Position numbers and translations under genes: made by a program. Below the pieces are notes generated by a model that had not been told where the DNA came from, did not search any database, and was given only the letters and a program-made list of their open reading frames with translations. This document shows, piece by piece, positions 11,693 through 23,834 of a stretch of DNA of 64,000 nt (positions within the stretch are counted from its first letter, which is position 1; every line of letters starts with the position of its first letter). The stretch covers positions 20,800,744 to 20,864,743 of the forward strand of contig OX419759.1 of NCBI GenBank assembly GCA_948567375.1. Direction: 5' to 3'. Source of the stretch: Lunularia cruciata. Taxonomy: Eukaryota; Streptophyta; Marchantiopsida; Lunulariales; Lunulariaceae.

Positions 11693-13760
11693 TTTACAAT
11701 TTGACCCTCTTTCTTTTGCTTTTGTGCTAGGCCATAATTCAACAAGACCTTGATCAGTTTTAGTTTGTGCTCTCTTGCATAAACAGAAACGGACTATCAT
11801 CTCACAAAGAAAACAATTTAGACTGTTGAGGCAGCCTAACAACTCAAGAATCAAAATAATATTGATAAAGTGAACCATAAATGGTCCTGGTTTCATTGAC
11901 CTTGCAACTACCAAATAATTGTGTCTCATTAGCATAAACATTTAGGAAGAAAAAACTGTCCAAATTTTAAGTATTTTGCAAATTTGGCTACCAAAGGATT
12001 GCATGATCATTGCTCCTTCCTATCAAAAGAAAAGTCCCCATATTTCACTTATATGTATGTGAAGAAGAAAAAATACACTTCACAATACATGTATGTGAAG
12101 AAGAAAAGAATTACTCAAGTACATCTTCTAAAACTTCATTGTTTGAATTTTATGTGATTACTCATGGTAAGCTTAAGATTAACCATGCACCATAACATTA
12201 TCAACTTTGAGAGTATGAAGCTCCCAAACCCAAATTTGTGGTAACTTATGATAGTTGAAACTTCTCTATACACGTTGTTAGCTTAGAGATATTACTCAAT
12301 TGACCTAATGTAGAGCAAATCCATACTTTTGGTAATTTCTACCTCTTATCATCAATGTTATTTCATAAAGATCCAACTATATACATGAAATTAACAAGAA
12401 GCAATCTGATTAGTGAGAACTAGTAGATAGTATGCATAGGAAATTGCCACTTGAAGCTTAAATTCCAAACATAGCTCACATGTCTTATTCTTGGTGTCAA
12501 GTTTCATACTCAATGCAACCATAATATCATGACCAATCATTTAACCAAACATGACACAATATGATTAAAGCCATTGAATTCAAGTTACCAAGATAGAGAG
12601 GTTTAGAAGATATTAATCTTTTGAACTTCAAATCAGCAGAACGCCAAATAGAGTAAACCAGATCCAAAAGGGAGAAATTTTGGATTTTTTCCTTCAACTA
12701 AAGAAAATAGCAAAGAGTGATCAAAATTTGAGGAAAGAGTGCACACTAAAATCTCATAAGACAAAGATTAATCAATGGCAACCACCATTAATATTCATCT
12801 ACTAGAGATTGGAATAGTTTTTGATGTGTGGTCAAGCATAGGTCTAATGTCATAAGCTTATATGTCTCTTATGATGTGTTGTCATTGACCAATACTTAAG
12901 GTACTTCAATTAATGACAAAAAAACATAGCAAAGTCCAATGATATATCCTTCAGTCTTGTAAACAAGTGTTTGGAGAAAATCAGAAAGCCATAGTTGTTT
13001 TGACTTGATTAAAAGATGCAAAAGACAAATTTGACTAGTTTATAATATTGAAATGTGAGTTTGTAGAAAGCTAGGGAGCAAGAGCTATAGTATCAAATGG
13101 TCCTCGAGCCTAGCATTGAATCAAATTCAGCTATAATTCTCAAGACATTTCCTATTGTTGAAGTTCCAGATCAACCAATCAGCAAAAGAACGGATTGACT
13201 CTATAACCAAGACTCTGAACATTGAGCACAAATGTTGAGCAAAAATGTTGAGCACACTCACACAATATAGACAATCATTCATGCATAAAAATATAATTGA
13301 AAATTATGCTTGGTCAACACATAGTTAAAAGCTTACTTAGGTATTCAAGAGTGAAATTTCCTCTAGCATCAACAATAAGATGACAAAAAACTCACAAATA
13401 AAGGGATATCAAATCTCCCCATCACAAACCTACAATTAAAGAGAGACAAACACTTGAATCTTATTATTGTGTATCTTCATCTTCAATTTCTTCTATATAT
13501 AGAGAGTTTGATATGAAGATAATACTAAAAAAAATTGCCCTAAATAATATAGAATGTTATTTAAATTGGAGCCCTTCAAGTCCGTCTTGAATGACCATGT
13601 CCACCGCATTGGCTATATTTAATAGCACATTTCTTGCACCTAATATCCTTGGTGTGTTTTCTTTTTCTTTCTGGACATCTAGGAGGTTACCTTATTTGAG
13701 GTGGATCACACTATCTAGTGTCCAAGTCTTGCAAACATATAGGTACAATAGCTTGCTCAT
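11693..13760. other. AT-rich stretch with no recognised gene
   Basis: No convincing coding sequence. A short imperfect tandem repeat with unit 'tatgtgaagaagaaaa' occurs at about 12050-12110. A small triplication around 'aaatgttgagca' is at 13230-13255. The rest is unassigned. Confidence 0.5.
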
Positions 13761-13769
13761 TTATATGTT

Positions 13770-14830
13770 TGTAGCTTGTAATAGAGGAAAAGGTTGTAAC
13801 ATAGTCTTCAATTCATTGACAATTGTAAAGAATGGCACTAACAACACAAAAACACAAGGTAGACCTTTATTTTTCCAAGTACCACAATTGCATTGTCTAT
13901 ATGCAAGCTTTACAACATAGTTTTTTGGGGGATAAAAGACCTCATACAAATTCAAATCAAAGGAGTAGACCTGAAAACATTGAGCTTGTTGACATTGGCT
14001 GAAGAGAAGAATTTTTCTACAATCTAGACAAGGCTTCATGGTACCAAGTTGTATGGACTTCTCATGGCAAGCTGCTATCCAATGCATCAACTCGCAATAG
14101 AGAGTGTTAACAAAACAAGAATGTTTTAATTGTGAGCTTGTAAAAGCAAAGAATTTAATGACTCAACAATGTTGGAGGTCAAATGACCAAATCACTTTCC
14201 AGCAAAATATATCGTTGCTCAAAATTGTCATGGTGCATTCTTGGTCAACCAAGGATGTACATTTGCATTTATTCTGTTCCTTTCAAGCATGTGGTTCTCA
14301 AAGCTAGCTTTGGTCTTTGCATAGGCAACTTTCCATAGGCACTCAACAATATACCTAGAGGTTTTTTGCCAAGTGATGCATGCAAAAAGCATGGTAGCAA
14401 CTTGAGAATATATTGGCAATGCAATCAATCAAGCCTTTTTGCCAATTTGATAGGAATTTTATGTGAAGAAGCTCATAATACATTGTGATTTCACCTTAAA
14501 ATACGTCAAAAACCATATCCAATTTGCATCATTTTTGGCATTGATAATAGAAAAATTGAGGGGAAAATAAAGCTCCTTTTGCATCAATTACTATTGCACA
14601 AAGTAGAATACCAAGATACTCTCCTTACAAATGCATTCCATAAAGTGCAATAAGTGGTATGCAAGCTTGAAATTCATGGATTGAAGGTGCAAAAGTGACA
14701 AAAACCAATTCCCATCCTTCTCCACAATTATATATGAGTCAATCATAACACTCTCTATAGCTTGAAAACACATGTCTAGTCTCTAAAATGTTGCTTCATG
14801 AGAGCCAAAAGTTGCTTCTAAAGCTTACTC
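13770..14830 (-). pseudogene. MULE (MuDR-type) transposase remnant
   Basis: Read on the minus strand from 14830 down, the order fits a Mutator-like transposase. First is a degenerate core with 'LLCAIVIDAKGALF'-like sequence (about 14600-14570). Next is 'NWQKGLIDCIANIFSSCYHAFC' in two adjoining pieces (about 14450-14380), where MULEs carry S-D-R-Q-K-G-L and H-C-x-R-H-L motifs. Then 'NANVHPWLTK' (about 14240), and finally a SWIM zinc finger 'CNCGTWKNKGLPC' (about 13880-13845) in which the closing His is replaced. Several stops and frame changes. I saw no terminal inverted repeats, so the element's limits are unknown. Confidence 0.8.
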
Positions 14831-15091
14831 TTTGGCATGTCATGCTTGATTATATGTCAATGTGACACCATATTCATGTTTGAAGTAGATCTCATTTGGT
14901 GAGTAATAAGGAGTACCAAACTAGGTCATTGATTTTTGTAGCAACAAAAGAAGATTGCGGAAACAATGAGCAAAAAGCATGTACAATAGACAATTCATCT
15001 CAAATTTCACAATAATTGCCATTCTACATTCTATTATGCATCTTTGCTCTACATCACATCCTCTTGGTATCCATGCTTTATGTCACATCCT

Positions 15092-15648
15092 TGTAATACC
15101 ATTACCTAGAGGTGGAAATTGGCTTTGTAATATCTTTAGGAATTACATATATTATGGTCTAAGTAGATCATATAAAGGTGTCACCAAAAGAGTTTTTCCA
15201 CTAATAAGTTAGAGGCAAAAAGCACCCTAAAAACTGTAGAGCCAATTTTGGAGGCCTAAACAAAAGAATTGGGCCTCAAAAAGTGGAATTTAACTTCCTT
15301 TCCTAAATGAGAGCCATTTCCTTCTCCTTCCTTGTTTGTCTCATCAAGATCTTTCCAATGGTACCTCACCTATGCTATTATGAGCTTCCTCCAAGAAGAT
15401 TCCACAAAGATTCCATTTGACCAACCAAATAAGACAAGGATGTACATATCACCAATCAATGCAACTAATCTAAGGTTGGAGCTCACTACCATATCACCGT
15501 TCCACATATTTAATCCAAGGGTGTAGCTCCTTTGAGTAGATCTTCTTTGCTATATAATAAATACAAGGTGCTCCTTTGGAGCATCAGAGTATTGAGGAAT
15601 GGAACCTTGTGTTTCTCCAGGGATTTCTCCTATCATTGAAATATTACA
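15092..15648 (+). mobile_element. Solo LTR1 (plus), diverged
   Basis: Starts 'tgtaatacc' and ends 'atattaca'. Aligns along its length with the other LTR1 copies, including 'gtgtcaccaaaagag', 'gaggcctaaac' and the TATA-like 'ctatataataaa' (15551). The flanks contain 'atcct' (15087-15091) and 'tatcct' (15649-15654), an imperfect or one-base-offset duplication. No internal region. Confidence 0.85.
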
Positions 15649-15654
15649 TATCCT

Positions 15655-17900
15655 TTGTAGCACTCATTTTAGTATTGTCTCTTTCTTCAATTGATTGATG
15701 TTGGCCATGTCATGAGGACAAGTATTTTTCCCCCATATCCTTGTTGTTGAACTTGTATGAATGACATCTTATTGGGGTGACTTTATGGAAGTCCATGACA
15801 ACAAGATGTGGAAAATTATAACAAGGAGTGAAGTGGAATTTTCAAGAAATGCTTGCCCCTATTAGTGCTCTGATTTCTTCTCCTCCAGATTTGACACAAG
15901 GATGCAAGCACCAACAAACTAGGTGCCAAAGCCCATCTTGGAAGAGATTACCATTCAATCAAACTGGTTAGCCTCGATCTCAAAATATGCTTGAGTACAA
16001 GTAGGCAAATAATCCTATTAACACATATAGGAAAGGGAATTGCGAGATGCACCAAAAAAGGAAAGCTAAATGTTTTATAGTGATAAGCGGTTTATCCAAT
16101 TAGACTAACTTTGATGTGTATGTTTCAAAATAGGGAAAAATACAAGGATATCTATCAAATTTGCCCTAAAATCTACCCAATGTTACTAACATCCTTGTGT
16201 ACTACTTGATCTTGCTACACACCCTTGTATATTATAAACAACTAGATTCTTCAATCACAATTTCTTTCTCTACACTTGTAAAACAGCACTATGCTTTTTA
16301 CTATACTCAAGTACAAAATTTCAAGACAAAAGAAAAGAACTTTGCTTTACATATCATTCAGATTACTATATCTATGTGAGACAATAAAGAATTTTAATAG
16401 AAAGTGATAAAATAGTGTGTTAGTTTATGGCACAAGAAGAAGATGTAATGCAATATGATGATTAAGCTTTGACATTCCAAAAGTTATTTCATCAACAAAA
16501 TTGCAACATCTATCTTGATTTGTTGTAATCATCTTGCTCAAATAATATGAGTTTACAACTTAAATCTTCCTTCTTTTAACCAAGTATGAAATAAATAAAT
16601 AAATATTTATTTATTTTACACAATACCTCGTAATAAAAAAATAACAAGTCGTCATGCTTGGAGACGAGCTAAATAATTACACAGCTGGATTGACTTGCAC
16701 ATAAGACTAGCTATTTTACCAATCCATGCAAGGAGAGACTTATCCAACTTGCCGTCAGCATATTTGGCTATTTTGCATAGAGTAAATGTATCCAAGAGTT
16801 ATTCATCCAAGAAGTGCTAAACCTATTTGCTATTGCTCCATGTTGTTGATAGATTTTGGAAGCCAACCTCAAGCATATGAGTAAATTCTTCATCAATGCA
16901 AGTCAAAAATTATGTTGTGAACTCTAAAGAATTGTATAGTCCACTTAGAATATCAGTGTATTTATTAATAATAGTTGAACGTGTTGGATTTGATGCTAAA
17001 ATGAATTAAAATGATGATATCTTAAGGAACATAGAGCAAGCAGGAATACTGCAAACCAAGTATAGAAAAGACATAAAATAAAAGAAATATGAAAGAAATA
17101 GATGCATACTTATTCTTTAATGAAGCAATTACTTTGATTTATTCTGCATATAACACCAAAATGGGATAGAGTATAACATACAAAGATAAATTCAAAACAT
17201 ATAAAAAAGATATATTTTGAAAAGGAGACACTTAAACAACAACAAAAATGGACTATCCAAAGACTAATATTTATTATTCTTGCTTACAAGGAAGATTGAT
17301 ATCTTACGTATTGTGTACAAAGATTTGAAGGCATGGAAAGATCATTTATATGAGTAGAAAGCATAAAGGAATGGTGTAGCACCTTTCAGATAAGAGCAGA
17401 TCCAATTGATTATAATGTAGAATTTGAGAGAAAAAGTCTCATCTTACCTTTCCCAACAAAAAATGGGACCACCCAAAACAAAATATGCTACAATTTGATG
17501 ATTATCCTAACAACATCAACAGCTGAAAGCTAAATAAGCGACAACTTCACAACCACTACAGAATCCAATAAAAGAAGACGCATGACAAATGAAATTCACG
17601 TGAGAAAAAACTCGGTAGGGAGGTAGGGAGGGAGGCAGTGATATATAATACATAAACATTGCTCACAAAAACAATCACTGGCATATATTTATAAAAAGAG
17701 ATATTTAAGTCTTTTTGCCTCTAATCCAGACACTTAATTTAGTGAAGTATTATCCGCTTTGGGGAAATGCCAAAAACATTTGTGGTTGTCTTTTATTCAT
17801 GTCGTTTTTCCTCCTTATTGTGTGAGTTGGAATGCTGCTATCCCCATCCGTCCACCAACTACCAGAAAGGACTTGGAATAGAGGTGAGGTACGAAAACGA
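15655..17900. other. AT-rich stretch with no recognised gene
   Basis: Unassigned. It contains a near-palindromic 'aaataaata...tatttatttat' patch at about 16587-16617 and a G-rich 'ggtagggaggtagggaggga' patch at about 17614-17635. No coding evidence. Confidence 0.5.
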
Positions 17901-18712
17901 GGATGCCATAATGATGTGATCATTGGGAGCTCAGATATGGATTATAAGGGATGGAATTGGAAGAATTCTCAAGTCCGTAGTCAACTAGAAACCTTTTGAC
18001 AATTTCTAGTTGAGTCATCCTCTGCTAAAATTCTCCGAGTGGTTTTCCAAGCGTGCATCCAGTGTCATGACATTCAATTGCTGTTAAAAGATGGAAGTTG
18101 GGCCGTGGATACAATTATCGTCCAGTCGTAGCAGCGAAAAAGCAGTTACATGTGAAAACAGGTTTATTATGTGCACTACCGATCGGTAAATCTGTGGTGA
18201 TGGATTCAGTGCCGAGACATAGGAGATTCTTCTGTCAAGAATGCCGCAAGTGAAGTGTTTCTCCTTGAGGTGTTGGCACCGACAGGTTTCTTTCGTGGTC
18301 ATGTAATAAAACTTGTTATGGGAAATGATGGGAGACTCCATAGCCAAATGGTGTGAACTTTCGCTCAAAAGATAGGACTGTGGCAGTAAAGTTTCCTCGA
18401 AGGAGCAGTCAGCTTTCTCACCTGCTCACATGAAGAAGTACGAAGCTTTCGAGCTCGCAGTTCCATCCCAGACGCTGGGAGGAGAAGGAAAAGAAGAACA
18501 GTAGTCTAAACCACCGCACAGTACTGCCGCAGTCATTAGGCCAGTCGGTCGCTTATTAGAAGCACCTTTTGGGAGCATCTGTGTTTCGGTTCTCCCGATA
18601 CAGTGCAAAGGCGACAACACTCCAGGGGACCTACTCTGTAACGGACTCTCTGTTGGTGGGTTTTTGAATGAAATGAGCGAGAGCCTCTTTATCCAAACCG
18701 GACACTGACAGG
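17901..18712 (+). promoter_or_regulatory. Upstream region and probable 5' UTR of SIRB
   Basis: GC and CpG rise here compared with the DNA to the left, marking the edge of the gene island. I cannot place a TATA box or transcription start. Two minus-strand ORFs of 64 and 94 codons overlap it, but neither resembles a known protein. Confidence 0.35.
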
Positions 18713-21520
18713 ATGGGGTTTCAATCTCTCGTCCATCATCAGCTCGTATTGCCAGTGAGTTCAGGCTGCACTTCCCCTCGACAAGGAGTTTTAGAAGAAG
18801 ACGCTTCTGTACGACATAGAGCTAAGTCTTTTAGTGTAGGGTTTGCTTCAGCTTTTGCTGGTGAAGAAAAGCTGGTACATTCTTTGCGCGTCTCCTCTGG
18901 TGCAGTTCAGAGGTTCGGATTTTCATCCAGCAGTCCTTTGGGTTCTCGACGGTCGAGTATGGATGGGGGCCTGCTTCCTTTGCCTGCAACAGGTCCCCCA
19001 ATTCAGAGTAAATTGGCAGATGGAGATGGAATTGTGATCGTGGATCATGGTTCCCGTCGAGCTCAATCCAACGCCATGCTCCGTGTGTTACTCACCCTCT
19101 TCCAGTTATTTCTTGGGTTTCATCGAACGGGTATTTTGGAATCGGAAACTAAAGAATTTACGAGCAACTGCATTATGAGAAACTGGTGGTTGTATTTTAT
19201 TCTTCAATTCTTGCTAATCTCCTATCCGCTTCAATTGTTTAGTGCCATATGCTATTGCTTGAATGACAGGAAAAGCATAATTTGAGCAATGTATCGGCAT
19301 GTAGTCATGCAGACGAATTTGTGAAAATGTATAAGGAGAAGACTGGCCGAGTTATCGTTGAAGCAGCTCACATGGTAGGTGTTTTCTCAACATTCTGGGT
19401 TCTTACATCAATCCTTCTTTATTCCTGTCGGGCGAACGAGTTTTGCTGTCAGATTTATCGAGAGTTAGTGGACATTTATCGATATTGGTTGTCAGAAAGC
19501 TTAAGCAGTCCTGTTGCACTCTCTGGCAGTCACGGGCTTTGTGAGCTTTCTGCAGTTCACTTTGATCGAGTTTAGAAGCCTCAGGGAGGCCCTGCTAGGT
19601 GCAAGGCGAACCTTACTCTGTATCCCGTCTACTGATCAAATCCTGGAAGTTATGATATTTGGATACGAAGCCATTTTGCAATCGTGTGGCTGTACAAATT
19701 TTCCGGCGTTGAGTGTTTTAGGTTTTCGAAGTGCTACAAATAGCAGTGATACAGACTCCACTACTTTACGATCCAGCTCGAGTTAGTGAGGTCCCTTTTA
19801 CGCTTTCTGAAATGGAAAACTTGCACCTAGCTCCAGCGTACAGCGTGTTACAAACACGCGAGGTCTACCTACTTTCATTTATCTCTTCTGAATTAACATC
19901 TGAGTTTTGACTTTTCGTTCTGAGTCCTCCTACATCCGCCCATCCCCTCTGTACAATGTTTCCTCCACTCTTACGCGATTAGTCAACCAATCTGACAAGA
20001 GCCCAGGACTGCATTTTCTAGGAGAAGCTCCACACACGCAAGCCAATTTGAGATAAATGCTGTGAGTGATCGCGATGTGCTGTGTTAGGGGGTCTCTCTT
20101 TTAAAGCCTGATCACACTTAACCAGTTCACACTTCTCTCTATCTGACCTATCTTTCAGCTTTCTTCGTTAGGTTCAAATAAGCAGTGAAATCAACGAAGA
20201 ACCGATTTAGGGTAGTGCCAACTAGTATTCTACTTCGTAAGCATCGTGGCCGTTTCACTGCTTACAGAGCTCGATACTTGTTGATCGAATATATTCGAAT
20301 GAGTGTGTAGTGCATATATATCATTCTGCGCCTGTAACTTCTGAGTTTGTTCTGGTTGCAGGAGCTTGCCCCTCCAACAATTGCAGATGCATTTGATCGA
20401 TGTGTTGAGCAAGGAGCTACTCGCGTAATCATAAGCCCTTACTTCTTCTTTCCTGGTCGTCATTGGGATAAGGTTGGTTATTTCTGTTGTTAGTAGTCGG
20501 TTAAATGTTAACGAAGCACATCACCTGAGCATTGCGGATGCTTGAAAAGCAACCTCATGTTTATCGCAAATGTTTTAGAATGCGAGGGGTCTTTATCTGG
20601 TTTGACCTGGCAACTAACTCCTTACCCGCTTATAAGCGGATTCTCGTTTGTGAATCTTTGCAGCTTCTGTTTACTGTATTGGTCCTCTCCTCGTGTTGAA
20701 GCTAGAGGGGCGTTCTGAAGGAAGAATGATGTAGAGTCTTGTGGGTTCCTATTAGTTAAGGTCTCTGAATGAACAGATAATCTGGTTCTCCTGCACGTGT
20801 AGTCCTAGGTTCCTATCTGTTCCAAGGAACGTATAGTCCACGTATAGTCCTCATTTGCTGGTTGTAGGGCGGATCAAGCTTGACCTGCTACGAGTGCCCT
20901 TCCACTGTACAGATAGCATACATCCAGACTGTGGCGGATATTAGGGTCCTTCATGTGCTAGAAACAGTCCAGAAGGCTTTGATTTTGGAAACAAGTGGCA
21001 GTTTTTACTGCTCTTGCGACGTTACAATTTTGGACACTCCAGATGATTCTTTAGTTTAGAGGTCGACCTTGATCCTAATTGTCCAAGATCTCAAACTTCG
21101 TTCTGAATCGTTTTTGAATGATGAACAGGATATACCGTTACTAGCAGCTGGGGCAGCCAAGAAGCATGCGAATGTGCCATATCTTGTTACGGCTCCGATT
21201 GGGCTGCATGAACTGATGGTGGTGTGTGGATGCTACGCTTTCTCATTAGTCGCTGCTTTGGACGTCATTGACTCAGTATTTACTCAAACTACAAACTGGC
21301 TGCATCTTTGCTGCGGCTGACTTTCTCAGCATCATGTCTGATGTTCTCATGATTGGTTCTGCAGCATGTTATCAACGACAGGATGGAATATTGTTTGAGT
21401 CAGGTAGCTGGTGAGGTTTCGGAGTGCGACATGTGCAGTGGTTCAGGTCGCTGTAAGCAGCTGAACAGTCAAGATTCCCTCGCGGGCTCTGATTCTTTAG
21501 CCAGTTCTGGTCGGGGTTAG
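18713..21520 (+). CDS. SIRB: Sirohydrochlorin ferrochelatase, chloroplastic (5 exons)
   Basis: Last enzyme of siroheme synthesis: inserts Fe2+ into sirohydrochlorin in plastids, giving the cofactor of nitrite and sulfite reductase. Exons: 18713-19082, 19313-19374, 20362-20472, 21129-21221, 21365-21520; all introns GT-AG. The CDS is 792 nt, 263 residues. Residues 1 to about 100 are Ser/Arg-rich with few acidic residues, a likely transit peptide. The CbiX-type domain follows: 'IVDHGSRR' (His112), 'VIVEAAHM' (His143), 'SPYFFFPGRHW' (His178), 'YLVTAPIG'. The C-terminus holds 'CDMCSGSGRC' (Cys233, 236, 242), matching the Cys-rich tail that ligates a [2Fe-2S] cluster in plant SirB. The start is the first ATG upstream of the transit-like region and in frame with it. 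All junctions keep the reading frame and it looks intact. Read-through of introns 1 and 2 gives longer spurious ORFs. Confidence 0.93.
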
Positions 21521-22500
21521 TCCATCTCATGGTCCGATGAGCAATTTCCGTGATGAAACTTTAAGTCTCAATCTTACAAGGATAGCTCTTGCCAAAACCG
21601 ACTGTCAGATTTCTCCAACTTGTCCACCTAAACTCTGCGAAATGCATCTGAAATCAGAGTGAAGGGGAATGAATTCACAGCTCATGTCCAATCTATGTAG
21701 TATAGTTAATATAGATACCTCCAGAGCTGATCTCGATAGATTATACGTGTCGTTGTCAACTCTTTTTGATAAAGTAAGCTCCAGAGGTTCGTAGATTCGT
21801 AGGTGAAGGAACGTACAGTGCCGTTTACCAGTGCTCTCTATGAAATGAAATGGCAGTAGAAAGCTGAAGGTCGTGGAATGCTTGCGCACTGTTTAGGAGG
21901 GAACCTTACCTTTTTGCTGGAGCAGATCATCGTACACAATTTTATATTACTCGTATCATAGCTCAATTTTTTCGACCTCCATTCCTCAATCCACAAACAA
22001 AGCCGAACCCCATCTGTTCACCTTATCCACAGTACTGATCGGCACTGCAAAATAATTCCACTCTAAAGAATCTCATCACTACTGTTTATGTAAAGTGAGG
22101 ATGTGTTGGCCCGAGTTCTTTTGTTGTCTAACCATACTAGGTACAGTGCCCGTACCTCAAGTTCTGGATCTCCCGTTCGCCGAACGGCTTCTGTCCTCAT
22201 TTTTCTGTACCCGTATCTCGAGACGTGCTTTGCAATTGTCGTTAATATTGAATCTTGTTCAGATGCTTGTTTCCCCAACATAGAATAGACTTACTTGTGG
22301 GGTTCTTTGTATATGTGCCTGTGTTCTTGTCGTCCAATCTTTGTCCTTGCTAATTAGTTCCGTAATTAGAATCTGTAATTGTGCAATCATTACTGATTTG
22401 TCTAGGCTTGTACACGGTCAGTTTGAGATGAAAGCCTGTGGTTGTTGAGCTAGACAACCTCAGGATTGGAAGTCAGAACAGTACTTAAGAAGCTGTATCG
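21521..22500. other. SIRB 3' flank, no further gene seen
   Basis: Probably includes the SIRB 3' UTR. GC stays higher than in the repeat regions. ORFs of 60-95 codons on both strands (for example 22063-22281 minus) show no recognisable similarity. Confidence 0.4.
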
Positions 22501-23030
22501 CACATAAGCAAAGATTGGGCCCCCATTTTACCTTTTTCTTCTCTCCCTTGTACAGCTTGATGGGGTCTTCCCATCCTTCGTGTTCTCTACGCGGTCGCCT
22601 TTCTTCCTCGTCTATCGGATTGATTTTACTTGATATTGATATTGTGACTTAGCCCCATTTTACCTTTTTCTATCTCTCTTGTACGGCTTGATGTGTTCTT
22701 CACATCCTTCGTGTTTTCTACGGGGTCGCAATTTTCATTCATAAGCAAAGATTTGGACTGTGATGAGCATAGGTGTACGCCCCTTTCATATTTTCTTCCG
22801 TACGGCCTGATGGGTCTTCCCAATCCTTCGTGTTTTCTAAGCAGTCGCACTTCGCATTCATAAGTAAAGTTTTGGATTGTGAGAGTATATTGTGATGAGC
22901 TTGATGGGTCTTCCCAATCCTTCGTGTTTTCTAAGCAGTCGCTTCGCATTCATAAGTAAAGTTTTGGATTGTGAGAGTATATTGTGATGAGCTTGATGGG
23001 TCTTCCCATCCTTCGCCCCTTTCATATTTT
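22500..23030 (+). repeat. Tandem minisatellite-like repeats between SIRB and LEA-like gene
   Basis: Five related units share 'cttgatg-g-tcttcccatcc' followed by 'ttcgtgttttcta' and a 'cggtcgc' end, at about 22556, 22686, 22806, 22898 and 22990. Some are separated by a second shared block 'cattcataagtaaagttttg'. Spacing is irregular (90-130 bp). A single inverted copy lies at 27055-27140 beyond the LEA-like gene. Overlapping minus-strand ORF 22626-22949 is just the repeat read through. Confidence 0.75.
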
Positions 23031-23410
23031 CTTCCCTAGAGGTCTTTTAATCTGGTCGCGGAATCTAAATGTAGAAAAAATGTGTTACAATTCTCAGTGT
23101 ACGTCGATGATGTGGGAGTAAATGCTTTGTGGCAACTTTTGCTAAGCCATTGTACAAATTTTATGTTCTGATGTAGATGTTTCATCCGTAGTTTTGACAC
23201 TGATGTGCGCGCAGACTAGCAGAAGTAAACTAGGTGAAAGTATGGTCAAACACTCGTATCATAGTGTGAGACTCACAGTATAATACAGTGACAGACCGGT
23301 ATCCATACGACAGTACACAGTAGTATTGGGAAGAACATACCATATGTTGTAGACTGATGAACTAATTACTTTGGTCTGCTAATACCAGGAGTTCTCACAT
23401 CGGATTACAG

Positions 23411-23433
23411 ATTAAACCCTAAAACCCTAAACA
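23411..23433 (+). other. Telomere-like motif (AAACCCTA, two to three units)
   Basis: 'aaaccctaaaaccctaaac' resembles the plant telomere unit CCCTAAA in slightly irregular form. Too short for an interstitial telomere array; it may be a 'telo box' element as found in plant promoters, or chance. Confidence 0.3.
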
Positions 23434-23479
23434 CGGTAACAAAGTACAACCATTAATATAATCTTTCACCCCAAAAGAC

Positions 23480-23785
23480 AGTTCCCTTACAAAATTATGT
23501 GCATTAACTGGCGAATGTGCTTTCTTTCCACAACAACAATCGAATTGCACACTATGTCCAACTTCCTACCTCTCATATCGTGAATTCTCAAATTGGTAAT
23601 GTCCAAGAGTATTAAGGAAGTCTTCGGTGAAAGTTTTCCCTACAAAATTATGTTCTGTAACTGGCGAATGTGCTTACTTTCCGAAACAATCGAATTGCGC
23701 ACTATGCTCAACTTCCTTTCGCTCATATCGTGAACTCTTAAATTGGTAATGCCCAAGAGTATTAAGGAAGTCTTCGGTGAAATTT
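23480..23785. repeat. Tandem duplication of about 155 bp downstream of LEA-like gene
   Basis: Two copies, about 23480-23635 and 23637-23785. Both contain 'aactggcgaatgtgct', 'aattggtaatg-ccaagag' and 'tattaaggaagtcttcggtg'. They sit just past the LEA-like stop codon (23835 on the minus strand), probably in its 3' UTR or 3' flank. The copies differ by scattered substitutions, so this is not recent. Confidence 0.85.
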
Positions 23786-23834
23786 ACATCCTACAAGAGG
23801 AGGTTTATATACAAGCATTACTCAGGTCTTGCAT

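Noticed and set aside
18084-18620. Two minus-strand ORFs (94 and 64 codons) upstream of SIRB
   Set aside because: No recognisable similarity, and they sit in the likely promoter/5' UTR of SIRB; the second follows the first only after a stop.
19081-19285. Extension of SIRB exon 1 into a 190-codon ORF
   Set aside because: Past the GT donor at 19083 the translation loses similarity to ferrochelatase; the domain resumes at the acceptor at 19313.
22063-22283. Overlapping ORFs on both strands between SIRB and the repeats
   Set aside because: Short, mutually exclusive, and like no family I know; 'plus' versions start inside unlike composition.
23411-23433. Interstitial telomere array
   Set aside because: Only two to three irregular units; listed as a weak motif, not as a telomere-derived feature.
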